64,000 bases of DNA. Origin: Candidatus Aphodovivens avistercoris (GTDB taxonomy: Bacteria > Actinomycetota > Coriobacteriia > Coriobacteriales > Eggerthellaceae). Numbering within the stretch: the stretch's first letter is position 1; each line of letters begins with the position of its first letter. The translations under genes were made by a program, and so were the position numbers. The stretch spans positions 1 through 64,000 of the forward strand of contig DVIW01000038.1 of assembly GCA_018710945.1 (NCBI GenBank), in the 5' to 3' direction. The notes under the pieces are model-generated. The model was not told the origin of the DNA. It ran no database searches and saw only the letters and a list, made by a program, of their open reading frames with translations. This document shows positions 49,101 through 56,158 of this stretch, piece by piece.

Positions 49101-49845
49101 CGCCTTCCGTCACCTTCACGGCGATGTACTTGCCCGCCAGCTCATCGGTGACCGTGAGGCTTTGGGAGGTCTGTCCCTCGATGGGCGTGAACGCGTCCGC
49201 ATCGCCCGACTTCTCATCGCTTTGCAGCCACTGGTAGGCCCAGCCGTCCTGCGCGGCTACCACATCGGCCCCGTAATACCCGGACGGAACGTACATGTTC
49301 GCCCACAGCTCGGTGCCGGACGCCACGGCGCCGGAAACGTAGGAGTGCGTGCTGTCCTGATCTTTCTGGGCCTGAATGAGCAGGTAGGCGTCCTCCGACA
49401 GGGCCTGGGCATCGACGCCTTCCGCGCCCTCGATTGCAGCGCCGGCAGGCGAAGCGACCGCCACCGCGGCAGACGGCGAAGGCGAGCCGGCGGATGGAAC
49501 GGAAAGATCGGCTGCTTCGCCCGGAGCCTCGGCCGAGTCGATCTCCGCGCTTTCCTCCGATCCGTCCTGCAATTCGCCCTGAACGGAAGAGGGTGCGGAA
49601 TCAGCGGAATCCGAGTCGCCGGAGAAGGGCGCCGAGCCGCTCTCCTCCACGCCATCCGCCATCGCGGAAGAAGCGTCTTCCCCCGCATGCGTGGCAACAG
49701 GCGCCTCCGATGATTCATCCCCTTGGGCGTGAGCGGGCAGCGGCATCAGCCCGACAACCAAAGCGAATGCGACGAACAAGGGGAACGCCTTTGAGGCGAA
49801 GAATGAGCCGCGCCCATGCGCGCGGCGCGTGGTGGATCCGGACAT
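43180..49845 (-). CDS. giant surface protein with eight Ig-like repeats, one DUF4430 domain and a PQQ-like propeller
   Basis: A 2221-residue exported protein. The signal peptide is in residues 1-40 (ending LMPLPAHA), then an acidic region follows. About eight Ig-like repeats of ~100 residues span about 165-1020, each with a central Trp motif such as YQWLQSDE, FTWQEADS or FQWKAADS. Further Ig-like, Ala/Glu-rich modules follow to about 1550. A DUF4430 domain (about 1555-1655, YWSFLINGEYATSV), a propeller (about 1685-2085) and a C-terminal span (about 2184-2208) with an acidic tail end the protein. The Ig part looks like a stalk that lifts the ligand-binding end off the membrane (inference). The leader carries a cobalamin riboswitch. 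Confidence 0.88.
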   Translation of the reverse strand: MSGSTTRRAHGRGSFFASKAFPLFVAFALVVGLMPLPAHAQGDESSEAPVATHAGEDASSAMADGVEESGSAPFSGDSDSADSAPSSVQGELQDGSEESAEIDSAEAPGEAADLSVPSAGSPSPSAAVAVASPAGAAIEGAEGVDAQALSEDAYLLIQAQKDQDSTHSYVSGAVASGTELWANMYVPSGYYGADVVAAQDGWAYQWLQSDEKSGDADAFTPIEGQTSQSLTVTDELAGKYIAVKVTEGGNTHYGPRTSSTITDINANYLPGPVLKAGQAELNKVNLDKASPAVGDTLTATAYTDWSTPAGEGVDVAFTWQEADSAYGAFESIPNAGNGSTFTLTEAQQGKYIRVIANAGVNDVQATTSNPVMAKGAVKLSGVKVEAPDSLQMPVTLTAKAYTGSSYSPYYVEEGVTYTWKYAMEDPSDYSFSDDSWQTVEGETGSTLVVDDESYAGAYFSVEANAGANTVELSSYSAVGPMKLQGQVDISAVSIVNEEDGTSVFVVGDTATARVREIGAPSGQYVDASLLNFQWKAADSQNGDFSDIPDAHGSTLEIDGSLEGKYLRCEVSSKVGQSSYTGRVSLPVGAADAVHVTSVKLDKSGKVNVGDTITATASAAQEDVTFNEKLEWAWYSGDDQYSVDRKIEGADGNTLEVTEGLLGKYIEARADGGFGEEASAAVGPVVVPGAVELYRVEAVGDAKIGSTVSAKAYKDSYSTSVEAGDAVSYQWQYAESNTTSDAAFADISDATQADFTIPETIDGKSAQGLYLRVKATSDGTVVSTHQKSYSSYYPAEYVDPLGPISLKGQYTLTAVELESSGQGMQAGSVITPTAMVEGSYGGDDPAPADAELTFTWYAADAEAGPFDEIEGGYDPVDGKLALSADLAGRYVKVKASALDNTVQSAVYQVLPENTYDLLRVITSPAINGSSTLLTGDTVKATAYAKRFDSSTTGDDVTGGVSIQWYIGDEPDGDFSPLNGATSAQLQIPAEAAGKYLKVVATSGAFSVEQVSAACVEDAGSLAGLVATLENESWRPDPVYGADSNINDVLEAKLSEMGASDVQVRVKAVEFQTETDAVAVDVSSADDETNGRIAYAKYLPEKVSGWAASLTMPRSASITFVLSRDGEGDVEFTPSMRTVIPWDEDACEETLRQAAQGLAIGYAQGDSADSVTQDVTLPHSVSAVSWKTSVSWVSESDAIEIEGDFWDDESTGAVTRSSIDQAVTLVATVGFSGSDVPETTVDVPFEVTVKADQEAIAQEKAELQKKVEAAFTEDALTYMEDGSKVEADAVTGDLKLPNPSALSVDGKYYEVVYSASGDSIQTNGYRGNVYQPLPGAAGASVELTLTVTSKSNPEITASKTIRLTVSPLSADEVEAELALMEQAKAGYADALADGQDVDAVEGDLATFQKAYLDAEGDLAWARDYASANAAGDGIVAVDLEPEDEMGVVPGHWFKSSDASVVAHDTLLVTQPEYNTQVTVSSALSSEKFARYAERYADDPAWGETFAQLANQPVSATFTVRGITGMDDPNAGQEPQELSVNVKVTGIADHAEGEAAVAETWIPLTEVAVDAEDGATAWDVFARVLEANGYDYSLENGWCPHSITSPDGVVLGAFSVGADQWSYWSFLINGEYATSVYPNQYTVADGDTVELVYVDAAGVKQPEGDVVLNPDAEHPDLDAQWQGFANGGSGSMLQDVSTATDGADLKWKASLLTDDERAAGASCAYSDPLIIDGKIYVVSGSSTYDAANGWAETKSLARLQVLDPETGKVEREATLARGLDSQCRMVYADGIIVIPLAGGYLQAVSASTLETLWVVDAIDGAQSLSSLEIADGYVYVTTVDSMGSDYVALTGTVRRVNLLTGALAGSVDNGSSGYYWAGGISVGSYYLVGDDSGAVSVYEGDLSSQVSSIDLGASVRSTLVEADGFVYAVTNNGVLHKLELSDQGSLREVGSVKFADSSTSTPSVSGKTAYVGGGEADYTGVLAAIDLDSMTVASSVHAYSSASATGVELPADVKSAPLVSVQGDSTYVYFTCNNMPGALYCYKQGDAEATMLYLPDSADQNHSMSSAFAGADGTLYFINDSGNLFALAPGDSLPSWGGDDNPGSDNGEPSGGNGAGNPSARPSGATPLILSQGPSAATTPAQDAAAAEAAASDAADGDGAAAAEAHAPSTADEDAVGASSQSAGIPWWLPLVGIAVGICGLIAALVWFLLARKRSDDEEEEEGR

Positions 49846-49876
49846 ACGGACGCCTTTCTCCCAGGGCCAAAAGCTT

Positions 49877-50036
49877 CGACGGGAGGTACTCCGACTTGTC
49901 CGCAGGGCGCGTAGAAAGCGTCAGGATTCTGCGAAGTTACGGTTACTGGTATAGCCGGGGACTTGCACCCCGATTCCCCTGGGCGTCCCGACGGCATCCG
50001 CCGCCCGGAACCCGCGCGCACCGCGCGCCCCCATCG
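49877..50036 (-). promoter_or_regulatory. cobalamin riboswitch for the Ig-repeat DUF4430 cassette
   Basis: Nearly the same RNA as at 20827-20987: the core AGGGGAATCGGGGTGCAAG and the following TCCCCGGCTATACCAGTAAC are identical, and the B12 box reads AAGTCGGAGTACCTCCCGTC. P1 can pair CGATGGGGG (50028-50036) with CCTCCCGTCG (49877-49886), with wobble changes relative to the first copy that keep the stem. The ribosome site GGGAGAAAGG again follows the box. Confidence 0.85.
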
Positions 50037-50058
50037 TGGCCAGCTTCCAAACACTTGC

Positions 50059-50064
50059 ATTGTA
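50059..50064 (-). promoter_or_regulatory. probable -10 element (TACAAT) of the Ig-repeat DUF4430 cassette
   Basis: TACAAT on the minus strand is followed by GCAAGTG, like TAGAATGCAGGTG at the first giant gene. The element GTGTCAAACGCAA begins exactly 64 nt upstream of it, as in the first copy (GTGCCAAATGCAA), and TTGCA follows at the same offset. No good -35 hexamer is seen. The intervening 50065-50275 holds this element and no gene. Confidence 0.55.
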
Positions 50065-50275
50065 CGACTGCACTGCACCTGTTTTCGACGAATAAACTGC
50101 AAGAGCCATGATCTATTGCGTTTGACACAATGGGCACGGCGACCCTTTGGGCCTGATGCATCACGAAAAGGGAAGGATGCTCCGGCCCAAGGCAAAAAAG
50201 AACCTTGCCCAAGCGATACTTGATGGGATGCGCAGCGCCGACCCCCCCCCATGGCAGCGCGCCCGAAGCGCGAGC

Positions 50276-50331
50276 TTCAACGGGCTTGGGCATCTCCCGC
50301 ATATTCAACGGGCTTGGGCATCTCCCGCATA
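50276..50331. repeat. two tandem copies of a 28-bp repeat
   Basis: Copies at 50276-50303 and 50304-50331 are identical and directly adjacent; each starts TTCAACGGGC and ends TCTCCCGCATA. There is no spacer, so it is not a CRISPR unit. It lies between the MFS terminator and the second giant DUF4430 promoter. A run of nine C occurs shortly before it (50242-50250). Confidence 0.85.
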
Positions 50332-50337
50332 AAGCGA

Positions 50338-50380
50338 AACGCCCCGGAAGAGCCCGAGGGAGGGCGTCTTCCGGAGCGTT
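50338..50380 (-). terminator. probable terminator after the OFA-type MFS gene
   Basis: A 14-nt stem AACGCCCCGGAAGA (50338-50351) and TCTTCCGGAGCGTT (50367-50380), with one mismatch, lies about 135 nt after the MFS stop on the minus strand. Only a short T-containing tail follows, so termination strength is uncertain. Confidence 0.6.
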
Positions 50381-50514
50381 GAAGCCGCAAAGGGGAAGGA
50401 GGGGATCCCTTCGCTTCTGCTAAAGGAGGTCCAGGCGAAAAGCCTGAACCCGTTTCGCCCGGCCGCCCGGCAGCTGCGCCTGCAGCCGCCGGAGCAAACC
50501 CGGACCAGGGAAAA

Positions 50515-51783
50515 CTACTCGGCAGCAGCCTCGGCGTTCTTCTCCTTGTAGGTCTTGAACGCCAGCAGCAGCAGGACCGACACCACCGCGAACACCAGCG
50601 ACACGATGAAGTACAGCGCGGTGTTCACCGCCACGCCCGTGGCGCCCAGGCCGCCGAACATCGGGGCAATGACCTGGTTGCACAGGCGGAACGAGATCAG
50701 CGAGGACAGGCCCGTGCCGATCATGACGAAGCCGTAGTTGGCGCCCTGGTTCTTCAGACCGAAGTTCTCGGCCGTCCACGGCGAGTAGGTGGCGCCCGGC
50801 GCGCCGGCGAAGGCGGCCAGCAGGAACACCAGGACCATGAACGCGATGCCCTGGGCGAACATCAGGCCGATGGACACAACGCACACCAGGATGGCCAGCG
50901 TCAGCGCGGTGTTGCGGCGGCCGCGCAGCACGTTCACGAAGAACGGCACAGCGAAGCGGCCAACGGCCAGGCCCAGGCCGCACGCCATAACGATGCCGTT
51001 GGCCAGGCTCTCGTCAAGGCCGCGCTCGATGCCCAGCTGGCGCAGGATGGGGTTGATGCAGAAGTAGCCGGCGGTGATGAACCACAGCGTCAGCATGATG
51101 ATCCACAGCTGGCGGGTCTTGATGGCCTTGCTGAACGGCACCTGCACCTGCGAGATGTTGGACTTGCTGGTGGCGGGCACGTAGCCCTCGGGCAGCCAGC
51201 CCGCCTCGGGGTTCTTGATGAAGATCGACGCGACCAGGCAGACGACGGCGAACACGACGCCCAGGATCTGGAACGTGGCGCGGATGCCGTTGGCGTCGAT
51301 GAGCATCTGGGCGACCGGCGTGAACACCACGGTGGCCAGGCCGAAGCAGCACACGATGATGCCGCTGCAGACGTTGATCTTGTCGGGGAACCACTTCTGG
51401 ATGCAGGGGATCGCCGAGTTGTAGGTGCAGCCCACGGCGAAGCCGCCGATGACGCCGAACGTCAGCCACGTGGGCGCCGGGCCCATGTCGATGGTGAACG
51501 ACGTGGCGAACACGCCCAGACCGAAGCAGATCGAGCCGATGATGATGACGATCTTCGGGCCGAACTTGTCCTGCAGGCGGCCGCCGCACAGGGCGCCCAC
51601 CGAGAACAGCGTGATCATGATGGACGACGTGAAGGCGAAGTCCGACACATCGGTGGGAGACATGCCCGGCAGCGCGGCGGAAACGCCGGCGTTGAACACG
51701 CTCCACATGTAGATGATGCCCGTGCAGATCATGATGAGCGAGGCTGCGACCAGCCTCACGTAACGGGAAACTCCTTGTTCCAT
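50515..51783 (-). CDS. OFA-family (oxalate/formate antiporter-like) MFS transporter
   Basis: A 422-residue carrier with 12 hydrophobic spans. FTSSIMITLFSVGALCGGRLQDKFGPK contains the MFS loop 2-3 motif, and GCTYNSAIPCIQKWFPDK is typical of the OFA group that exchanges small carboxylates. The substrate is not evident. I chose the ATG at 51783 because GGGAGG lies just upstream; another ATG at 51795 lacks a site. It is a single-gene unit, flanked by long spacers on both sides. The upstream spacer 51784-52154 holds no gene, only a short hairpin (CGCGCC/GGCGCG at 51903-51918) and three GGCGGAA repeats near 52100. Confidence 0.85.
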   Translation of the reverse strand: MEQGVSRYVRLVAASLIMICTGIIYMWSVFNAGVSAALPGMSPTDVSDFAFTSSIMITLFSVGALCGGRLQDKFGPKIVIIIGSICFGLGVFATSFTIDMGPAPTWLTFGVIGGFAVGCTYNSAIPCIQKWFPDKINVCSGIIVCCFGLATVVFTPVAQMLIDANGIRATFQILGVVFAVVCLVASIFIKNPEAGWLPEGYVPATSKSNISQVQVPFSKAIKTRQLWIIMLTLWFITAGYFCINPILRQLGIERGLDESLANGIVMACGLGLAVGRFAVPFFVNVLRGRRNTALTLAILVCVVSIGLMFAQGIAFMVLVFLLAAFAGAPGATYSPWTAENFGLKNQGANYGFVMIGTGLSSLISFRLCNQVIAPMFGGLGATGVAVNTALYFIVSLVFAVVSVLLLLAFKTYKEKNAEAAAE

Positions 51784-52154
51784 GTACCCTCCCATGACGA
51801 AGCCGCGTGCAATGCGCCTGCAGCGAAAACTGCGAAGCCGGATGCGGATACACCCGTGTAAAAACCGCATTCGACCAGCCATTTTGCATACGGCTACCTA
51901 AACGCGCCGCAAGGCGCGCCCCTAGTTTGAGCTCCGTTCCAAACGGCTCGCGAGACCATGAGAGCTTGTTTGGGATTGTACGTGCGCGCGCAAGCGGGTA
52001 CACGCTGCGCCGCGCCTAGCATCCAAAAAAGTTTTTGTGCGGAAAGCACAGATCCGTCGGCAAGCGGCAAACCGCGGAAAACGGCGCTGCATCGCCCCAG
52101 GCGGAACCGGGCGGAATCAGGCGGAACCGAGCAAACCTGGGCGAACCCGCCCCC

Positions 52155-53573
52155 CTACTTCGAATCGATGACGGGGATGTCCTCCTCCGCCTTCTCCTCC
52201 AGGTTCCCCTCCCACACGTAATGGCGCGTCTCACGCGCGATCATGCCCGAAAGCAGCAGCACCACTACGATGTTGGGCAGCGCCATCAGCGCGTTGGTGA
52301 TGTCGGAGACGGTCCACGCCACGTTGCCCACGCCGATGGCGCCCAGGAAGGCCATCAGCACGTAAAGCACCTGGTAGGGGCGCACTGCATGCTTGCCCAG
52401 AAGGTAGGACACACAGCGGCTGCCGTAGTAGGACCAGCCCAAGATGGTGGAGTAGGCGAACGTCACCATGCCCACCACCAGCACCGGCATGCCCACCACG
52501 GGAATGGCCGAGAACGCCGCGGTGGTAAGGTCCACGCCCTCCACCAGCGTGCCCGACTCCACGATGCCCGGATGCGCCATCATCGTGGACACCAACACCA
52601 CGCCCGTGATGGCGCAGATGATCACCGTGCTCCAGAACGTGCCCGTCATGGCCACGAGCGCCTGGCGCGCCGGGTTGCGGGTGGAGGCGGCGGCCGCCAC
52701 GATGGGCGCCGAGCCCAGGCCCGACTCGTTGGAGAACAGGCCGCGCGCGCAGCCGAACTGCAGCGCCACCATCAGCCCGCTGCCGATGGCGCCGCCGAAC
52801 ACCGCCTCGCCGGTGAAGGCGCAGCGCACGATGGCCTCCAGCGCCGGAACGATGTAGGGCCCGTTCATCGCCAGGATGACGACGCAGCCCACCAGATACA
52901 GCGCCGCCATGATGGGCACGAGCTTCTCGCACACCCGCGCGATCAGCTGCACGCTGCCGAACACCACGAGCGCCACCAGGGCCACCACGATCGCGCCCAG
53001 AACCCACGTGGGAACGTCCGGCAGGGTGGACTGGATGATGCTCACCATCGCGTTCGACTGGACCGCCGAGCCGGTGCCCAGCGCCGCCACGGCCGCGAAC
53101 AGGGCGAACGCGCCGGCGCCCAGCAGTGCCCACCACGGCGCCGACCCGTCCTTGCGCTCGAAGGCGCGCCGCCAGGCGTACATGGCCCCGCCCAGCATGT
53201 TGCCGTTGTGGTCGCGCACGCGGAACTTCACCGCGGCGTAGGTTTCCGCGTACTTCGTGGCGATGCCGAACACGCCGGTCAGCCACATCCAGAACACCGC
53301 CCCCGGGCCGCCCGCCAGAACCGCGGTGCCCACGCCCACGATGTTGCCCGTGCCGATGGTGGCGGAAAGCGCGGTGGCCAGCGCGCCGAACTGGCTGATG
53401 TCGCCCGGCGCGTCGGGATCCTTCGTCACCGACAGCTTGATGGCGCTGCCTAGCTTGCGCTGGATGAACCCGGTCCGTATCGTCAGGAACAGGTGCGACC
53501 CCAGCAGGATGACGATCATCGGCACGCCCCACACAGCCGCATCGATGTCGTTGACGATCTGGACGATATCCAT
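52155..53573 (-). CDS. sodium:alanine/glycine symporter (AGCS family)
   Basis: A 472-residue membrane protein with about 11 spans. LSATIGTGNIVGVGTAVLAGG and FGCARGLFSNESGLGSAP are AGCS-family signatures. Members bring in alanine or glycine with Na+ or H+. The ATG at 53573 follows AGAAGGGG. It appears to be monocistronic, with a terminator-like stem from the previous gene at 53787-53830. Nothing unusual is seen. Confidence 0.94.
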   Translation of the reverse strand: MDIVQIVNDIDAAVWGVPMIVILLGSHLFLTIRTGFIQRKLGSAIKLSVTKDPDAPGDISQFGALATALSATIGTGNIVGVGTAVLAGGPGAVFWMWLTGVFGIATKYAETYAAVKFRVRDHNGNMLGGAMYAWRRAFERKDGSAPWWALLGAGAFALFAAVAALGTGSAVQSNAMVSIIQSTLPDVPTWVLGAIVVALVALVVFGSVQLIARVCEKLVPIMAALYLVGCVVILAMNGPYIVPALEAIVRCAFTGEAVFGGAIGSGLMVALQFGCARGLFSNESGLGSAPIVAAAASTRNPARQALVAMTGTFWSTVIICAITGVVLVSTMMAHPGIVESGTLVEGVDLTTAAFSAIPVVGMPVLVVGMVTFAYSTILGWSYYGSRCVSYLLGKHAVRPYQVLYVLMAFLGAIGVGNVAWTVSDITNALMALPNIVVVLLLSGMIARETRHYVWEGNLEEKAEEDIPVIDSK

Positions 53574-53786
53574 GTTCCGCCCCTTCTAGCGCGACCTCTC
53601 CGGCCGCCCCTCGCTGCACACAGAGCTTCGATTATAGGACGAGAAGCGCAGCGGACCGAAAAAGATCAAATGTGTGCAAAGAACCCCCGGGCGAACGGCG
53701 CAGCCGCATCGAACCGCAGCGGAACCGGAGAGCAGGCCCCTCGGCAAACTCGGCCCCTTCCCCTCTTGGCGAACACGCCCCCACGC

Positions 53787-53830
53787 GAAAGCGCCTCCCG
53801 CGGGCGCGTGCCGGCGCGGAAGGCGCTTTC
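53787..53830. terminator. hairpin between MFS gene and alanine symporter
   Basis: Stem GAAAGCGCCT (53787-53796) and AGGCGCTTTC (53821-53830), with TTCT following on the plus side. It lies about 60 nt after the stop of the MFS gene at 53892 and probably ends that transcript. The remaining sequence in 53574-53891 has no gene. Confidence 0.65.
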
Positions 53831-53891
53831 TTCTAGGAGGGCCGAGGAAGGGTCGTCCCCGCCGCGCGGGCAGGCGCGCCCCCATCGACCG

Positions 53892-55103
53892 TTACTTGAA
53901 TTTGCACAAAGCCACGATGCCCGTGCCCGCCAAGCCGATGACCAGCATGGCGATGCCAAGGGTCATCCACTGGTCGCCGCCGGCACCCAGAAGCATCGGC
54001 GAGATGAACGTGCCCAAGAACTGCCCCAAGCTCTGGATGAGCATCAGCACGCCCATGCTGATAGAGGCCAGCTCCGGCTTGCCCACGATGGGGTTCAGCG
54101 CTGTCAGGCACACCACCGGGCAGCCCAGGCCCACCAGGCCCATCAGAACGGCGCCCACCCACAGCATGGCGCCGGTGCCCGTGAGCATCAGGTACGCGCA
54201 GGGACCCATGGACAGCATCGCGATGATCATGAGCGGCTTGCAGCGCCCGAAGCGGTCGATCAGGTTGCCGAACAGCGGCGAGCTGATGACCGCCAAAAGC
54301 ATCGGCAGCGTGCTGATGAAGCCAGAGAGGGTCGGGTCGATGCCCTGCACCTGCATCCACGTGGGCCCGAACGACAGCACGGCCAGAAGCACCAGGTTGA
54401 ACACCAGAAAGCCCAGCAGGAACAGCAGGAAGTTGGGCTTGAGCAGATCCGCGTAGCTGGCCTTGCCCTGGCTGGCGGCCGCAGCGGCCTCCTCCTCGGC
54501 AAGGGCGCGCTCCTCTTCGGCGCCGCCCGGGAACTTCACGCAGAAGAACATCAGCACCGCGAACACCGCAACGGCGACCAGGTAGATCACCCACACGCCC
54601 ACGAACCCGGTGGCGCTGAACAGCGACGGCGTAAGCGTGCCGCCCACCACCGAGCCCAAGCACACCCACAGCGCCCAAATGCCCGTGGCCGAGCCGATCT
54701 TGTCAGGCGCCACGTACTTCTGCACGCACAAAGGCCCGCAGATGGTGACGAAGATGAAGGCCACGCCCTCGATGCCGCGCGAGACGATCAGCATCGTGCC
54801 GTCGGTGGAAAACGCGCCGATCAGCGAGCCGATCACCATCACCACGGCGGCGATGACCAGCACGTTCTTCGGACCGATCTTCTTCGCCAGGGCACCGGTG
54901 GGCAGCGCCAGCACGATGCCGACGAACGTGAAGATGGACATGAGCCACGACGAGCTGCCGGCGTCCATGCCGAACATCTCCATCAGGCTGGACATGATCA
55001 CCGGAACCTTGTACTGCGTCGAGGCGATGGCCGTGCCGAACAGCAGCAGGCACACCGCGATCAGCATCCAGCTTCCGTACTTTCTTTCCCTCGTTTCCCC
55101 CAT
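53892..55103 (-). CDS. MFS transporter linked to the molybdoenzyme genes
   Basis: A 403-residue major facilitator with 12 spans; ALPTGALAKKIGPKNVLVIA carries the loop 2-3 motif. A charged loop with EEERALAEEEAAAAA separates the two halves. The ATG at 55103 follows AAAAGGGGG. It lies 315 nt downstream of the Fe-S subunit gene on the same strand. That spacer has two strong hairpins (55302-55340 and 55383-55412), so the gene may be separately transcribed. Its position suggests import of the substrate, or export of the product, of the oxidoreductase (inference). Confidence 0.88.
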   Translation of the reverse strand: MGETRERKYGSWMLIAVCLLLFGTAIASTQYKVPVIMSSLMEMFGMDAGSSSWLMSIFTFVGIVLALPTGALAKKIGPKNVLVIAAVVMVIGSLIGAFSTDGTMLIVSRGIEGVAFIFVTICGPLCVQKYVAPDKIGSATGIWALWVCLGSVVGGTLTPSLFSATGFVGVWVIYLVAVAVFAVLMFFCVKFPGGAEEERALAEEEAAAAASQGKASYADLLKPNFLLFLLGFLVFNLVLLAVLSFGPTWMQVQGIDPTLSGFISTLPMLLAVISSPLFGNLIDRFGRCKPLMIIAMLSMGPCAYLMLTGTGAMLWVGAVLMGLVGLGCPVVCLTALNPIVGKPELASISMGVLMLIQSLGQFLGTFISPMLLGAGGDQWMTLGIAMLVIGLAGTGIVALCKFK

Positions 55104-55301
55104 GTCGAACCCCCTTTTGGGACGCGACGGGCCAGACCCGGCCACCGCCGGGCCAACCCGCACGCGAATTCAGAAAAGCGGAGCGAGGCGGCGCGCTCCC
55201 CTCGCGCGCCACCGAACAGACCCGACGCCGCAAAAACGGCCTTGCCGCCTTTCCCCTGCCAACGTCAGCGAGCGGGAGCGTGGCGAGTGCGGATGGCGCG
55301 A

Positions 55302-55412
55302 AAGGCTCCCGAAGCGGCCTTCGGGCTGTGAGGGAGCCTTGGAACGCCGACCGTGCCGCCACGCTTCCGCGCAGCGTCGAGCGGTTCCGGCGGTCGGCAG
55401 ACCGCCGGAACC
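55302..55412 (-). terminator. two hairpins after the molybdoenzyme operon
   Basis: The first after the stop is GGTTCCGGCGGTC/GACCGCCGGAACC (55383-55412), a perfect 13-bp stem with a 4-nt loop. The second is AAGGCTCCC/GGGAGCCTT (55302-55340), followed on the minus strand by TTTCG. Neither has a long T tract. They lie between the Fe-S subunit and MFS genes, and no gene is seen in 55104-55418. Confidence 0.6.
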
Positions 55413-55418
55413 AGCCTA

Positions 55419-56156
55419 CTAGCCCTGGTTGTTGGTCGTGTTCGCCATGACCTCGGCCACGGTGGCGTTCTTCATGATCAGCTTGTTGCGCCGGATCACG
55501 CCTTCCTCGGGCTCGAGGGTCGAAGCGTCCTTGTACACCGCGGGCAGCTCGCCGCGCTGCATGCTCAGGCGGATGGCCTCGTCCACGTCGAACGGGATGA
55601 GCTGCTGCTTCTCCTCCTGGGGCTTGGCCACCCATGCCGGCTTCGTCACCGGAGCGGGCATGTCGGTCAGCTGGGCGCAGTCACCGTACTTGGCGCGCAG
55701 CTCGTCGATGGGGCCGAAGTCCAGCGCGCGCATCGGGCAGGACTCGACGCACAGCGGCATCTGGCCCTTCTCCAGGCGGTCGATGCACATCGTGCACTTG
55801 CTGGCCTTGGTGCCCGGCTCGTCGCTGGCGAACTTGATGGCGCCGTAGGGGCAGGCCGCGAAGCAGTTGCGGTCGCCCTGGCACTTCTCCTGGTCGATCA
55901 GCACCGCGCCGTACTCTTCCTCCTTGAAGATGGCGCCGTGCTTGCAGGCCTTCACGCACGCGGCGTCCTCGCAGTGGCCGCACGAGAACGCAAGCTCATG
56001 CAAACGCGGCGTGGGGAACGTGCCCGTCTCCCACTCGTAGACGCACATCCACTTCTCGGGACCGGGGGCGATGTCGTTCCAGTCCTTGCAGGCGATGGAG
56101 CACGCCTGGCAGCCGTAGCAGCGCGACTGGTCGAAGAAGAAACCGTACTGAACCAT
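55419..56156 (-). CDS. four-cluster 4Fe-4S electron-transfer subunit (DmsB-like)
   Basis: A 245-residue ferredoxin-type subunit. Four Cys clusters are present: CYGCQACSIACKDW, CGHCEDAACVKACKHGA, CQGDRNCFAACPYGA and CTMCIDRLEKGQMPLCVESCP. This is the DmsB/NrfC pattern, which passes electrons to the molybdenum subunit. The C-terminal ~75 residues have no cluster and are Glu/Lys-rich. No membrane anchor gene is nearby, so the electron donor is unknown. The start is 2 nt from the stop of the large subunit gene, which is a sure sign of cotranscription. Confidence 0.95.
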   Translation of the reverse strand: MVQYGFFFDQSRCYGCQACSIACKDWNDIAPGPEKWMCVYEWETGTFPTPRLHELAFSCGHCEDAACVKACKHGAIFKEEEYGAVLIDQEKCQGDRNCFAACPYGAIKFASDEPGTKASKCTMCIDRLEKGQMPLCVESCPMRALDFGPIDELRAKYGDCAQLTDMPAPVTKPAWVAKPQEEKQQLIPFDVDEAIRLSMQRGELPAVYKDASTLEPEEGVIRRNKLIMKNATVAEVMANTTNNQG

Positions 56157-56158
56157 TG

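Noticed and set aside
50276-50331. Tandem 28-bp repeat as a CRISPR array
   Set aside because: Only two copies, no spacer between them, and no cas gene in the window.
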